A stretch of DNA of 15,772 nt from JABCPE02 sp963518845 (GTDB taxonomy: Bacteria; Bacteroidota; Bacteroidia; Flavobacteriales; Weeksellaceae). The stretch covers positions 1 through 15,772 of the forward strand of contig CAUQKV010000033.1 in the NCBI GenBank assembly GCA_963518845.1. The letters are read 5' to 3'. Shown piece after piece: positions 7,025 to 13,573 of this stretch; position 1 is the first letter of the stretch; each line of letters opens with the position of its first letter. A model generated the notes under the pieces. It had not been told where the DNA came from. It saw nothing but the letters and a program-made list of their open reading frames with translations, and made no database searches. The position numbers and the translations under genes were made by a program.

Positions 7025-7053
7025 AAAAAAACATCCATTTTGGGTGTTTTTTT
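7025..7053 (+). terminator. Terminator of the YtxH/holin cluster
   Basis: An A-rich arm ending ACATCC (7025-7036) pairs with GGGTGT plus a T run (7042-7053). The stem is about 12 bp with one G-U pair and a 5-base loop, starting eight bases after the stop. The A/T half of the stem supplies the U tract. Confidence 0.8.
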
Positions 7054-7092
7054 AATTATCATAGGTCAATGCAAACCCTATATAAGAGGTTT

Positions 7093-7100
7093 TATCTTTG
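7093..7100 (+). promoter_or_regulatory. -7 element TATCTTTG before the VOC gene
   Basis: This is an exact TAnnTTTG match 20 bases before the ATG at 7121. It lies inside the upstream extension of the open frame (to 7040), so it supports the 7121 start. Confidence 0.55.
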
Positions 7101-7120
7101 TTCCATTAAAAATTAAGATA

Positions 7121-7606
7121 ATGGAAAATTATAAAGCACCAGAACAGACAAAGATAGGGCATGTTCATTTAAAAGTATCTAATTTAGATAAGGCGTTGAG
7201 TTTTTATCGAGATTTATTGGGATTGGAAGTAACTCAGTATTTTGGAGAAGATGCTGTGTTTTTATCCGCAGGGGGATATCACCATCATATAGCATTGAAC
7301 ACTTGGTATTCTAAAGATGCACCAAAAGCGAGTCCAAACACCGTGGGGCTGTATCATGTAGCATTTCTTTACCCTACAAGGAGAGATTTAGCATTGATTG
7401 TCAAAAGATTGAAGGATAATGATTATCCAATTATTGGAGGAACAGATCATGGGGTTTCTGAGGCGATATACCTTACAGATCCTGATGGGAATGGAGTAGA
7501 ACTCTATTGGGACAGGCCAAAAGAACAATGGCCAAGAGCAGAAAATGGCAACCTTATGATGTATAATGGATTCTTGGATATAGAAATGTTATTAAAAGAA
7601 ATCTAA
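7121..7606 (+). CDS. VOC-family metalloprotein, CatE / extradiol dioxygenase-like
   Basis: The 161-residue protein from ATG 7121 shows the vicinal-oxygen-chelate fold as two repeated beta-alpha-beta-beta-beta modules. The first begins IGHVHLKVSNLDKALSFYRDLLGLEV, with a candidate metal His in GHVHL and a YHHH segment; the second includes LYHVAF and ends DPDGNGVELYWD, whose Glu is the usual third metal ligand. This arrangement resembles CatE-type catechol 2,3-dioxygenase-like proteins, but VOC members include glyoxalases, isomerases and resistance proteins, so the substrate cannot be read from sequence. The frame can be extended to 7040, but those residues are hydrophobic and unmatched, and the promoter lies within them. 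It is monocistronic: its own promoter motif before it and a strong bidirectional terminator after it. Confidence 0.85.
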   Translation: MENYKAPEQTKIGHVHLKVSNLDKALSFYRDLLGLEVTQYFGEDAVFLSAGGYHHHIALNTWYSKDAPKASPNTVGLYHVAFLYPTRRDLALIVKRLKDNDYPIIGGTDHGVSEAIYLTDPDGNGVELYWDRPKEQWPRAENGNLMMYNGFLDIEMLLKEI

Positions 7607-7620
7607 TAAAAATGAGTAAA

Positions 7621-7659
7621 ACAATAAAAGGCTGTTTTGATAATACAGCCTTTTATTGT
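7621..7659. terminator. Bidirectional terminator between the VOC gene and the sorting-domain gene
   Basis: The two arms, 7621-7635 and 7645-7659, are perfect 15-bp reverse complements (core AAAGGCTGT / ACAGCCTTT) with a 9-base loop. The minus-strand gene's stop codon (7653-7655) sits inside the right arm, so coding and terminator sequence overlap. Confidence 0.9.
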
Positions 7660-7994
7660 TTAATTACTTGAATGATTTTCTGCGTGTTGTTACTCAGCAC
7701 ATATCTCATTAGGTATTTCCCTTGTTTCAGCCTGTCTACTCTTATTTCTGAGTAGTTAGCATTAATTTGGACATCTGCGACTACATTTCCTAAAATGGAA
7801 TAAAATGTAGCAGATTTTATTTTTACATTAGGGTCAGAAGTTTTTAGGTATAAAAAATCCTTCGCAGGGTTCGGATAAGCAATAAGTTCCTTATCATTCG
7901 CCGTTTGTGATGATTTTCCTGTTTGAAAACTCTGAGCCTCCATCTGCCCAAAACCTATAATACTGAAAAAAAACAAAAATAAAAGTTTCCTCAT
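7653..7994 (-). CDS. Secreted mini-protein consisting of a T9SS type A sorting domain
   Basis: The 113-residue product starts with a signal peptide (about 1-21: MRKLL, a phenylalanine-rich core, then MEAQ), followed by only some 18 polar residues and then a T9SS type A C-terminal sorting domain. Its hallmarks are YPNPAKDFLYLK, ATFYSILGNVV, and LKQGKYLMRYV ending in KIIQVIKQ. Such domains direct cargo through the type IX secretion system, where they are normally cleaved and the protein is attached to the surface or released. Here there is almost no cargo between signal and sorting domain. No frameshift or in-frame remnant of a larger gene is visible upstream; instead a promoter-like motif lies directly upstream, so it appears to be a real small gene rather than a truncated end. 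Confidence 0.85.
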   Translation of the reverse strand: MRKLLFLFFFSIIGFGQMEAQSFQTGKSSQTANDKELIAYPNPAKDFLYLKTSDPNVKIKSATFYSILGNVVADVQINANYSEIRVDRLKQGKYLMRYVLSNNTQKIIQVIKQ

Positions 7995-8021
7995 ACTCCC
8001 AAAATCAATTTTTTATTTATA

Positions 8022-8051
8022 CAAAAATAATCAAAAAATACTAAAAACAAA
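8022..8051 (-). promoter_or_regulatory. Promoter for the sorting-domain mini-protein
   Basis: On the minus strand, TTTG (8048-8051) is followed after 18 bases by TATTTTTG (8022-8029), matching TTTG-N(17-23)-TAnnTTTG. The leader to the ATG at 7994 is about 25 bases. Confidence 0.6.
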
Positions 8052-8127
8052 AAATAATTAAAAATAAATTTCAACTATAAATTTACAAAAACCATTCCAA
8101 AAAGAAGATGTATTAAATTAAAAATAT

Positions 8128-8135
8128 TACTTTTG
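8128..8135 (+). promoter_or_regulatory. -7 element TACTTTTG directly before lptB
   Basis: This is an exact TAnnTTTG match with four T residues between its G and the lptB ATG at 8140. Initiation at the usual distance would start the mRNA at or next to the A of the ATG, implying a leaderless transcript. Confidence 0.5.
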
Positions 8136-8139
8136 TTTT

Positions 8140-8868
8140 ATGATTTTACGAGGAGACAATTTGATAAAAGAATATGGCCCTAAAAAAGTAGTAAAAGGGG
8201 TAAGTTTGGAAGTGAAAAAAGGCGAAATAGTAGGGCTTCTCGGTCCGAATGGAGCTGGGAAAACTACCACTTTCTACATGATAGTAGGGCTGGTAAAACC
8301 TACTTCTGGCGAGATAACTCTGGATGGAAAGGACATCACGCAGGATGCGATGTATAAAAGGGCGCAGAAAGGCGTGGGGTATCTAGCACAGGAGGCTTCT
8401 ATATTTAGAAAATTGTCAGTAGAGGATAATATTTTATCGGTTTTACAATTGACCAATAAATCAGCAAGTGAGCAAAAAAATAGGCTGGAAGAGCTTTTGG
8501 ATGAGTTTTCCTTGCAGCATGTGCGCAGAAATAGGGGAGACCTGCTCTCTGGTGGAGAGAGAAGAAGAACGGAAATCGCCCGATGTCTGGCAACAGATCC
8601 AGATTTTATCCTTTTGGATGAGCCTTTTGCGGGGGTAGACCCTATCGCGGTGGAGGATATTCAGAAAATCATCCGTTCCCTTGTAAAGAAAGACATAGGG
8701 GTGCTTATTACCGATCACAATGTCCAGCAGACCCTTGCTATTACTAATAAAACATACATCATGTTCGAAGGAAAAATCTTGAAAGAGGGCATTCCAGAAG
8801 ATTTGGCGAATGACCCGCAGGTAAGACAGGCTTATCTTGGAGAGAATTTCCGTTTTGAAAAAATCTAA
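8140..8868 (+). CDS. lptB: LptB, ATPase of the lipopolysaccharide export transporter
   Basis: LptB is the cytoplasmic ABC ATPase that, with LptF and LptG, extracts lipopolysaccharide from the inner membrane and drives it along the LptC-A-D bridge. The 242 residues match the family. Visible motifs are Walker A GPNGAGKTT (35-43), the Q-loop region GYLAQEASIFRKLSVEDNI typical of LptB, the signature LSGGERRRTEIARCLA, Walker B FILLDEPFAGVDPIAVEDIQ, and the switch His in LITDHNVQQTL. The C-terminus NDPQVRQAYLGENF is also LptB-like. It is followed after 13 bases by yaaA, so the two are probably cotranscribed. The other Lpt genes are not in the window. Confidence 0.97.
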   Translation: MILRGDNLIKEYGPKKVVKGVSLEVKKGEIVGLLGPNGAGKTTTFYMIVGLVKPTSGEITLDGKDITQDAMYKRAQKGVGYLAQEASIFRKLSVEDNILSVLQLTNKSASEQKNRLEELLDEFSLQHVRRNRGDLLSGGERRRTEIARCLATDPDFILLDEPFAGVDPIAVEDIQKIIRSLVKKDIGVLITDHNVQQTLAITNKTYIMFEGKILKEGIPEDLANDPQVRQAYLGENFRFEKI

Positions 8869-8881
8869 CGAAAAAATCAAT

Positions 8882-9640
8882 ATGAAAATACTTACTTCTC
8901 CAGCTAAACTGATGAAAGTTGGGGTTTCTTCGGAATTTATAGAGCCTACAGAGCCTCAGTTTATAGAGGATTCGGTTTTTATTCAGTCTTATTTAAAGGA
9001 AAAAACGCCCCATTTCTTGGCGGAACTTATGGAGCTTTCTCCAAAATTAGCCGATGAAAACTGGGAAAGAAACCAAAACTGGAAAAAAAATCCATCCGAA
9101 AATGAGTCTGCACCAGCCATGTTGGCTTTTACAGGCGAGGTTTATCGTGGGTTGGATGCGCTGAGTTTGGATAAAAAGGCGATTGATTATCTGCAGGAGC
9201 ATTACAGGATGCTTTCAGGCTTGTATGGACTGTTGAAACCTTCTGACCGCATTATGCTGTATCGACTGGAAATGGGGCGAAAATTTCAGTTTGATAAGTA
9301 TAAAAATTTATATGAATTTTGGTCGGATAAGATTACGGAACAACTTAATTCTGAGCTAAATGAAGGCGAACTTCTGCTCAATTTGGCAAGTAATGAATAT
9401 TTTAAAGTAGTAAATCGTAAAAAACTTCATGCCCAAGTGGTTGATTTTGACTTTTATGAAATGAAGTCAGGGAAGCTCAAAACCATAGTGGTTTATACGA
9501 AACACGCCAGAGGGCTGGTGGTGCGCTTCTGTGCAGAAAATAATGTTCGTTCCTTGGAAGAGCTGAAAGCCTTTGGCGAAGAAGGATATCTCCTAAATGA
9601 TGAACTCTCCACAGAGAATAAACTTGTTTTTATGAGGTGA
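8882..9640 (+). CDS. yaaA: YaaA-family peroxide stress protein (DUF328)
   Basis: YaaA limits intracellular free iron and so reduces oxidative DNA damage during peroxide stress in E. coli; the fold binds DNA. The 252-residue product begins MKILTSPAK, the family N-terminus, and continues with AMLAFTGEVYRGLDA, the strongly conserved LSGLYGLLKPSDRIMLYRLEMG block, LLNLASNEYFK and KHARG near the C-terminus. The frame is open back to 8837 inside lptB, but the SPAK start at 8882 is the conserved one. The 13-base gap to lptB indicates an operon. A strong terminator lies about 28 bases downstream. Whether it is peroxide-regulated here is not visible from the sequence. Confidence 0.94.
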   Translation: MKILTSPAKLMKVGVSSEFIEPTEPQFIEDSVFIQSYLKEKTPHFLAELMELSPKLADENWERNQNWKKNPSENESAPAMLAFTGEVYRGLDALSLDKKAIDYLQEHYRMLSGLYGLLKPSDRIMLYRLEMGRKFQFDKYKNLYEFWSDKITEQLNSELNEGELLLNLASNEYFKVVNRKKLHAQVVDFDFYEMKSGKLKTIVVYTKHARGLVVRFCAENNVRSLEELKAFGEEGYLLNDELSTENKLVFMR

Positions 9641-9668
9641 GATTTTATAAATGTTTATTTCTTAATAT

Positions 9669-9705
9669 AAAACAGAGACAAAATACACATTTTTGTCTCT
9701 GTTTT
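9669..9705. terminator. Bidirectional terminator between yaaA and the small lipoprotein gene
   Basis: AAAACAGAGACAAAA (9669-9683) and TTTTGTCTCTGTTTT (9691-9705) form a perfect 15-bp stem with a 7-base loop, placed between the convergent ends at 9640 and 9725. Confidence 0.9.
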
Positions 9706-9724
9706 TTATACTCAATTGAGAAAG

Positions 9725-10045
9725 TTATTCTCCAATACAGCGGTCAATCGCTTTATCTACGCGTTCATCCAAATCCTTGGGAGGATTATCCATAGATATA
9801 TCAATGATTTCATCATTGCTGAGGCTCTCATTAAGCTTGTTCATCGCACATTCGCAATATTCTCTCGCCTCACTTTCTTTTAATCCAGAATTTTCGATAC
9901 AAGATTTCACGCCTTCTTCTATAAAGGTTTTGCGGAGACCTTCGCTGTATGCATTTTTTATTTTTTCTGTTGCTTTTTGAGCTGAATCACTGCTGCATGC
10001 TCCTAAAATAAACATCGCAGATAAGATGAAAATAGAATTTTTCAT
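9725..10045 (-). CDS. Small cysteine-containing lipoprotein, function unknown
   Basis: From ATG 10045 the protein has 106 residues: a short signal peptide with lipobox ILGAC and a serine after the cysteine, then a charged helical domain. The mature part carries four cysteines in the pattern SC...YCEC...RC near the C-terminal half, which could form two disulfides or bind a metal; this pattern recurs in short flavobacterial lipoproteins without known function. The open frame reaches 10066, but the -7 element at 10064-10071 overlaps that extension, so translation must start further in; ATG 10051 is a second option. It is divergent from the PadR-PspC operon, and its function is not known. Confidence 0.8.
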   Translation of the reverse strand: MKNSIFILSAMFILGACSSDSAQKATEKIKNAYSEGLRKTFIEEGVKSCIENSGLKESEAREYCECAMNKLNESLSNDEIIDISMDNPPKDLDERVDKAIDRCIGE

Positions 10046-10063
10046 AATCATATAATTTAAAAA

Positions 10064-10071
10064 CAAATTTA
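10064..10071 (-). promoter_or_regulatory. -7 element TAAATTTG for the small lipoprotein
   Basis: The plus-strand CAAATTTA reads TAAATTTG on the minus strand, an exact TAnnTTTG match 18 bases from the ATG at 10045. It overlaps the longest possible start (10066) and so helps decide the start. Confidence 0.5.
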
Positions 10072-10139
10072 AGGAAATATTTTTAACACTGATAATCAGT
10101 GGTTTAATTTATTTTATTTTAAAATTTAACTACTTTGTA

Positions 10140-10169
10140 TTGCATAATACCTTATTATTCGTATATTTG
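10140..10169 (+). promoter_or_regulatory. Promoter of the PadR-PspC operon
   Basis: TTG (10140-10142) and TATATTTG (10162-10169) are separated by 19 bases, an exact Bacteroidota promoter match. The leader is about 45 bases, where a PadR operator could sit, although no clear dyad was identified. Confidence 0.65.
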
Positions 10170-10220
10170 TGGTATAAAATAAGATGAACACCAATCATTA
10201 ACTATATAAAAAAACAAAGA

Positions 10221-10550
10221 ATGAATATCGAAAACACGAAAGCGCAGATGAGAAAAGGAATACTGGAATTTTGTATTCTGAGCCTCATCAAGAGAAGAGA
10301 GATGTATGTTTTGGATTTGATGGAAGAGCTGAAAAAAGCCGATATGGAAGTAGTAGAAGGAACGCTCTATCCACTACTGACAAGGCTGAAAAATGCAGAA
10401 ATCCTCTCTTACCGCTGGGAAGAATCCACAGGAGGGCCGCCCAGAAAGTATTATAAACTCACAGAGAAAGGGGAGCTTTTCATAGCGGAGTTAGACAAAA
10501 CATGGAACCAATTAATAGAATCAGTAACTCAAATCACAAAAAATCAATAA
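10221..10550 (+). CDS. PadR-family transcriptional regulator
   Basis: PadR regulators are winged-helix dimers that repress neighbouring, often membrane-related, genes and respond to ligands or stress. The 109-residue size fits the short subfamily II. Seen: a helix-turn-helix region with MRKGILEFCILSLI and YVLDLMEELKK, the wing segment VEGTLYPLLTRLKNAEILSYRWEES, and the invariant GPPRKYYKLTEKG motif; a short C-terminal helix provides dimerisation. The stop is followed after one base by the start of the PspC-domain gene, so the two are translationally coupled and the regulator very likely controls its own operon. Its ligand is unknown. Confidence 0.94.
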   Translation: MNIENTKAQMRKGILEFCILSLIKRREMYVLDLMEELKKADMEVVEGTLYPLLTRLKNAEILSYRWEESTGGPPRKYYKLTEKGELFIAELDKTWNQLIESVTQITKNQ

Positions 10551-10551
10551 C

Positions 10552-12033
10552 ATGAACAAGACAGTATCTATCTCATTAGCAGGGTTTTCCTTCATCATAG
10601 AAGAACAGGCCTACGAGAAACTAAACAAATACTTACAAGCGCTTCGGAATTCTTTGGAAAAAGATGAAGCCGATGAAGTGATGTATGATATAGAAATCAG
10701 GATTGCAGAAATTTTCAGAGAAAATCTTGATAAAAGAGAAGTGGTGAATAGTGATGATGTGGAAAAAGTCATTGCCCAGATAGGAACTCCAGAAGCCATA
10801 GAAGGGCAGAGTGAAGAAAATGCAGGGCAGGAAACTTCCCAAGAAAAGACAAAAAAAGAACTTTTCCGAGATATGAAAAGAGGCAAAATAGCGGGTGTCT
10901 GCGCGGGGCTGGCTCAGTATTTCGGGATGGACATTTCGCTGATGAGGATTATTTGGATTTTGGTATTTATTTTCTCTGTAGGCTTTGTTTCTGTGGTAGC
11001 TTATGTCATTCTGTGGGTAGTAGTTCCAGAGGCGGAAACGGCATCAGATTTTTTGAAAATGCAGGGAAGACCCATCAATTTTGACAGCCTTAAAGAAGCA
11101 GGGCAGAGGGTAAGTTCTTTTTACAATGAAAATAAATCAGAAATAGCCAAAACAGGAGCTGGTATCTGGAATGTTGTCCGAGTAATTTTAGGCTGGATAA
11201 TGGTTATTCTCGCTGTTAAGACTTTGATTGTCTTGGTTAGTTTTATATTAGTGTTTTTAGGAGTTTGGGATTTTCAGTTTTTGAGAATATATTGGGATTT
11301 GGAAGAATTTAATTTCTTTTTTGACCTAAATAAGGAGACAAAGTATGTCTTCATGGCAATTGTAATCTTCGCAATTTTAATTCCTATAGTTGTTTTTACA
11401 GAATTGAGTATCATATTGTTTTCACCTAAAACAAAAGTAAAATATTGGAGTTTTTTAGTAGGATTTCTTACCATTTGGTTATTAGTTTTAGGTATTTATT
11501 TTGGTCTTTCAATACAAAAGAAAGAACTGATTTACAGCGGTAGCAATGTTCAAGAAGAACGAATTTCTATCAATACCCAGTCGAATATCCTTACCCTTGA
11601 TTTGAAGCGGGTAGAGATTCCGCAGAACTTTAGAGCCTATGGAGATGATATTTTTTCGGATAAGAAAAAAATCTATAAAGAAGATGAGCCAGATGTCTAT
11701 ATTACAAGAAGAAATGATGTAAAACAGCCGTATATCATGATTAGAAAAAAAGCCGATGGCTATAATATCCCTATCGGTCTGAGTGTTCCTGTGGAAGTTT
11801 CTGGTAATGCGGTATTGCTGCCGAACTATATAAGTTATTCCTATGACCAAAGATTTCGGGATTATGATGTGGACTATGAACTGGTTATTCCTGAAACGAT
11901 GGAAATCAAGGATTTAAGCGATGGCAAAGTGGATATCCACGGAGATGAGCACGGATTTTATAGAGAAGAAAGGGGATATCAGCCAGAGCCACAGGTGGAA
12001 TCAGACACCATATCAACAGGTAGAAAATATTAA
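10552..12033 (+). CDS. PspC-domain multi-pass membrane protein
   Basis: The 493-residue product has an N-terminal helical region (about 1-85) with the ADEVMYDIEIRIAEIF segment, similar to the short-helix domain found next to PadR regulators. A PspC domain follows (about 101-162: FRDMKRGKIAGVCAGLAQYF...MRIIWILVF...WVVVPEAE), containing its own membrane helix. Three hydrophobic segments come next (about 203-240, 265-290, 297-322) and a roughly 170-residue soluble C-terminal part, probably periplasmic, rich in beta-type sequence. PspC proteins sense or counter membrane stress in the phage-shock response, usually with PspA; no PspA gene is visible here. Coupling to the PadR gene suggests a membrane-stress sensing unit. 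The family is widespread in flavobacteria with variable C-terminal domains. Confidence 0.9.
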   Translation: MNKTVSISLAGFSFIIEEQAYEKLNKYLQALRNSLEKDEADEVMYDIEIRIAEIFRENLDKREVVNSDDVEKVIAQIGTPEAIEGQSEENAGQETSQEKTKKELFRDMKRGKIAGVCAGLAQYFGMDISLMRIIWILVFIFSVGFVSVVAYVILWVVVPEAETASDFLKMQGRPINFDSLKEAGQRVSSFYNENKSEIAKTGAGIWNVVRVILGWIMVILAVKTLIVLVSFILVFLGVWDFQFLRIYWDLEEFNFFFDLNKETKYVFMAIVIFAILIPIVVFTELSIILFSPKTKVKYWSFLVGFLTIWLLVLGIYFGLSIQKKELIYSGSNVQEERISINTQSNILTLDLKRVEIPQNFRAYGDDIFSDKKKIYKEDEPDVYITRRNDVKQPYIMIRKKADGYNIPIGLSVPVEVSGNAVLLPNYISYSYDQRFRDYDVDYELVIPETMEIKDLSDGKVDIHGDEHGFYREERGYQPEPQVESDTISTGRKY

Positions 12034-12058
12034 CTAAACTAAATTACAAAGTATTTTT

Positions 12059-12092
12059 AAATAATGTTTTGCAGAGTTGCAGAACATTATTT
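12059..12092 (+). terminator. Terminator after the PspC gene
   Basis: AAATAATGTTTTGCA (12059-12073) pairs with TGCAGAACATTATTT (12078-12092): 15 bp with one G-U pair and a GAGT loop, followed by more T. It starts 26 bases after the stop. Confidence 0.85.
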
Positions 12093-12142
12093 TTTAACAT
12101 CAAAATATAAAGTGTGCATAATGCTTTTTGAAAAAAATAATG

Positions 12143-12150
12143 TAGATTTG
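12143..12150 (+). promoter_or_regulatory. -7 element TAGATTTG before the acyltransferase gene
   Basis: This is an exact TAnnTTTG match 18 bases before the ATG at 12169. The nearest upstream TTTTG (12126-12130) is closer than the usual -33 distance, so only the -7 part is claimed. Confidence 0.5.
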
Positions 12151-12168
12151 CTCCTTTAACTTTTAATC

Positions 12169-12735
12169 ATGAGAAAAATAATAGGATCATTACTACTGAA
12201 GCTTCTAGGCTGGAAGGTAGTGCTGGAAGGGGATTTGGAGAATCTGAACCGCTGTGTGCTTATCGTGGCGCCGCATACGGACAACATTGAATATCTTTTA
12301 GGGAATTTAGTTTATTGGAAATATAATAAACCGCTGAGGGTCATCATAAAAGACACTCACACTAAGGCTTGGTACGGCTTCATTGTCAAGGCGTTAGGTG
12401 GGATAGGGATTAATCGTTCCCAAAGGAATAATCTTGTACAATTTGTCACTGAATTGTTTAAAAAGGAGGATTTTAGTTTGGTGATTTGCCCAGAAGGAAC
12501 GCGTTCCCGAGTGGAAAAATGGAAACTTGGATTTTACCATATGGCTCTGGGTGCGAGGGTTCCGATAGTTTTTGGGGCAGCAGATTTTAAAACTAAAAAA
12601 ATTCACATCGGGAGAAAAATCAGCGTGGAAGACTTGGAAAGTCGCTCTTTTGAAAGCATAATGGACGAGATTCAGGACTATTACAAGGATTTTACACCAA
12701 AATATCCAGAAAAGTGGAATCCAAAAATCTATTAA
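12169..12735 (+). CDS. 1-acyl-glycerol-3-phosphate acyltransferase-like protein (PlsC family)
   Basis: PlsC-type enzymes transfer an acyl chain to lysophospholipids at the inner membrane. In this 188-residue member the first block reads APHTDNIEYL (His36...Glu41), i.e. H(X)4E instead of the canonical H(X)4D. The second block GGIGINRSQ (77-85) and the EGTRS block (109-113), which binds the phosphate/glycerol, are intact, followed by the ARVPIVFGA block. A short hydrophobic N-terminus may associate with the membrane. The length is that of the compact Bacteroidota subgroup, which may act on lipids other than phosphatidic acid precursors. It has its own promoter element and is monocistronic; the next gene has a separate promoter. 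Confidence 0.85.
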   Translation: MRKIIGSLLLKLLGWKVVLEGDLENLNRCVLIVAPHTDNIEYLLGNLVYWKYNKPLRVIIKDTHTKAWYGFIVKALGGIGINRSQRNNLVQFVTELFKKEDFSLVICPEGTRSRVEKWKLGFYHMALGARVPIVFGAADFKTKKIHIGRKISVEDLESRSFESIMDEIQDYYKDFTPKYPEKWNPKIY

Positions 12736-12738
12736 AAA

Positions 12739-12770
12739 TTTTGTAGATAGTTAAAAAAATCATATATTTG
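12739..12770 (+). promoter_or_regulatory. Promoter of the 208-residue lipoprotein gene
   Basis: TTTTG (12739-12743) and TATATTTG (12763-12770) are separated by 19 bases, the best full -33/-7 match in the window. The leader to ATG 12788 is about 12 bases. Confidence 0.7.
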
Positions 12771-12787
12771 CACAATATGTTACAAAA

Positions 12788-13414
12788 ATGAGAAGAATAG
12801 TTTATGCATTTTGCACAGCAGTATGTGTCTTATTTACAGCAGTATCTTGTTCTAGATCAAATGATTCTGGGGTAGATGATTTGGGAGGTGGAATTACAAA
12901 TAATAATTTCTCTAATGAGGTTACTAGAGTAGTCCCCTTAGACCTTATCCAGAAAATGGCTGCTGGTGGAGCAACTATCCATGGAGGTACCAATCCTCCT
13001 AGAGTAGAAGGATTTTTTAGAACAGGAGGGATGTTACAACTCAGACATTCTACTCTTGGAGCTCAAGATCCTTTAATAAATAAAATTCATGATGGATTTT
13101 ACTATAAATTCTATCAACAGAATGGCGCTAAGTTAAAAATGAATTATCAAAACTTTAATAGGGGCTATGGAGCAAGAGGCGTGGATGCTGTTATCTCAGG
13201 AGAAGGAAATAAGTTTACGATTTTCTTCATAAATAAACAGATGGATTTGACTACCATCTCAGGAGAAATTTTTGTGAATGATATAGGAGAATTATCAATA
13301 AGTAATTTCCAACAAGCGGTTATCAACAAATATGAAGATAGTTACTCTCCTGTAGGAACTGTACGCGTTTTTAAAAGTGAAACAGGCTATGCAGATAGTA
13401 CCAGAGAATTTTAA
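12788..13414 (+). CDS. Lipoprotein of unknown function (208 aa)
   Basis: The N-terminus MRRIVYAFCTAVCVLFTAVSC is a lipoprotein signal with the lipidated cysteine at residue 21. It is followed by SRSND, a flexible Gly/Asn-rich linker (GGGITNNN), and a domain of about 170 residues rich in glycine, aromatics and short beta-type segments (GFYYKFYQQNG, FTIFFINKQMD). No cysteine remains after the lipobox. I do not recognise the domain; it could be a surface-exposed or periplasmic binding protein. Ending in STREF, it lacks a sorting domain, so it is not a T9SS substrate by sequence. It has a strong promoter match of its own. The 314-base gap after it is described separately. Confidence 0.85.
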   Translation: MRRIVYAFCTAVCVLFTAVSCSRSNDSGVDDLGGGITNNNFSNEVTRVVPLDLIQKMAAGGATIHGGTNPPRVEGFFRTGGMLQLRHSTLGAQDPLINKIHDGFYYKFYQQNGAKLKMNYQNFNRGYGARGVDAVISGEGNKFTIFFINKQMDLTTISGEIFVNDIGELSISNFQQAVINKYEDSYSPVGTVRVFKSETGYADSTREF

Positions 13415-13498
13415 TTAGCAAAATTGTTAATTATTTATCACCACTTTTTTCTTGTCTAATTAAAAAATTGTTTAACCTTAAAATAAAATATAGAAGAA

Positions 13499-13573
13499 AT
13501 GAAATATATCAAGTTACATATTATCATAGAATTACCTTTATACAAGGTAACGCTTCGTGGCATATTAGCTTGA
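13499..13573 (+). CDS. Possible 24-codon leader peptide, rich in Ile and Leu
   Basis: An ATG at 13499 opens a 24-codon frame that ends in TGA at 13571-13573. Eleven of the 24 residues are Ile, Leu or Val, including three Ile in a row (HIIIELPL). It covers the stem-loop region and ends 24 bases before the terminator, the position expected of an attenuator leader peptide. Against it: in AT-rich DNA a random frame also gives Ile, Leu, Lys and Tyr, and no ribosome binding site is evident (AGAAGAA only). It is listed as a hypothesis, not a confident gene. Confidence 0.22.
   Translation: MKYIKLHIIIELPLYKVTLRGILA

Noticed and set aside
8461..8880. 139-codon minus-strand open frame opposite lptB
   Set aside because: It is antisense to the Walker B and signature region of lptB, shows no domain, and its sequence is explained by the codon bias of lptB.
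13499..13573. Classical branched-chain amino acid attenuator
   Set aside because: The peptide is Ile/Leu rich, but no ilv or leu gene follows; only the geometry of the switch is retained as a finding.
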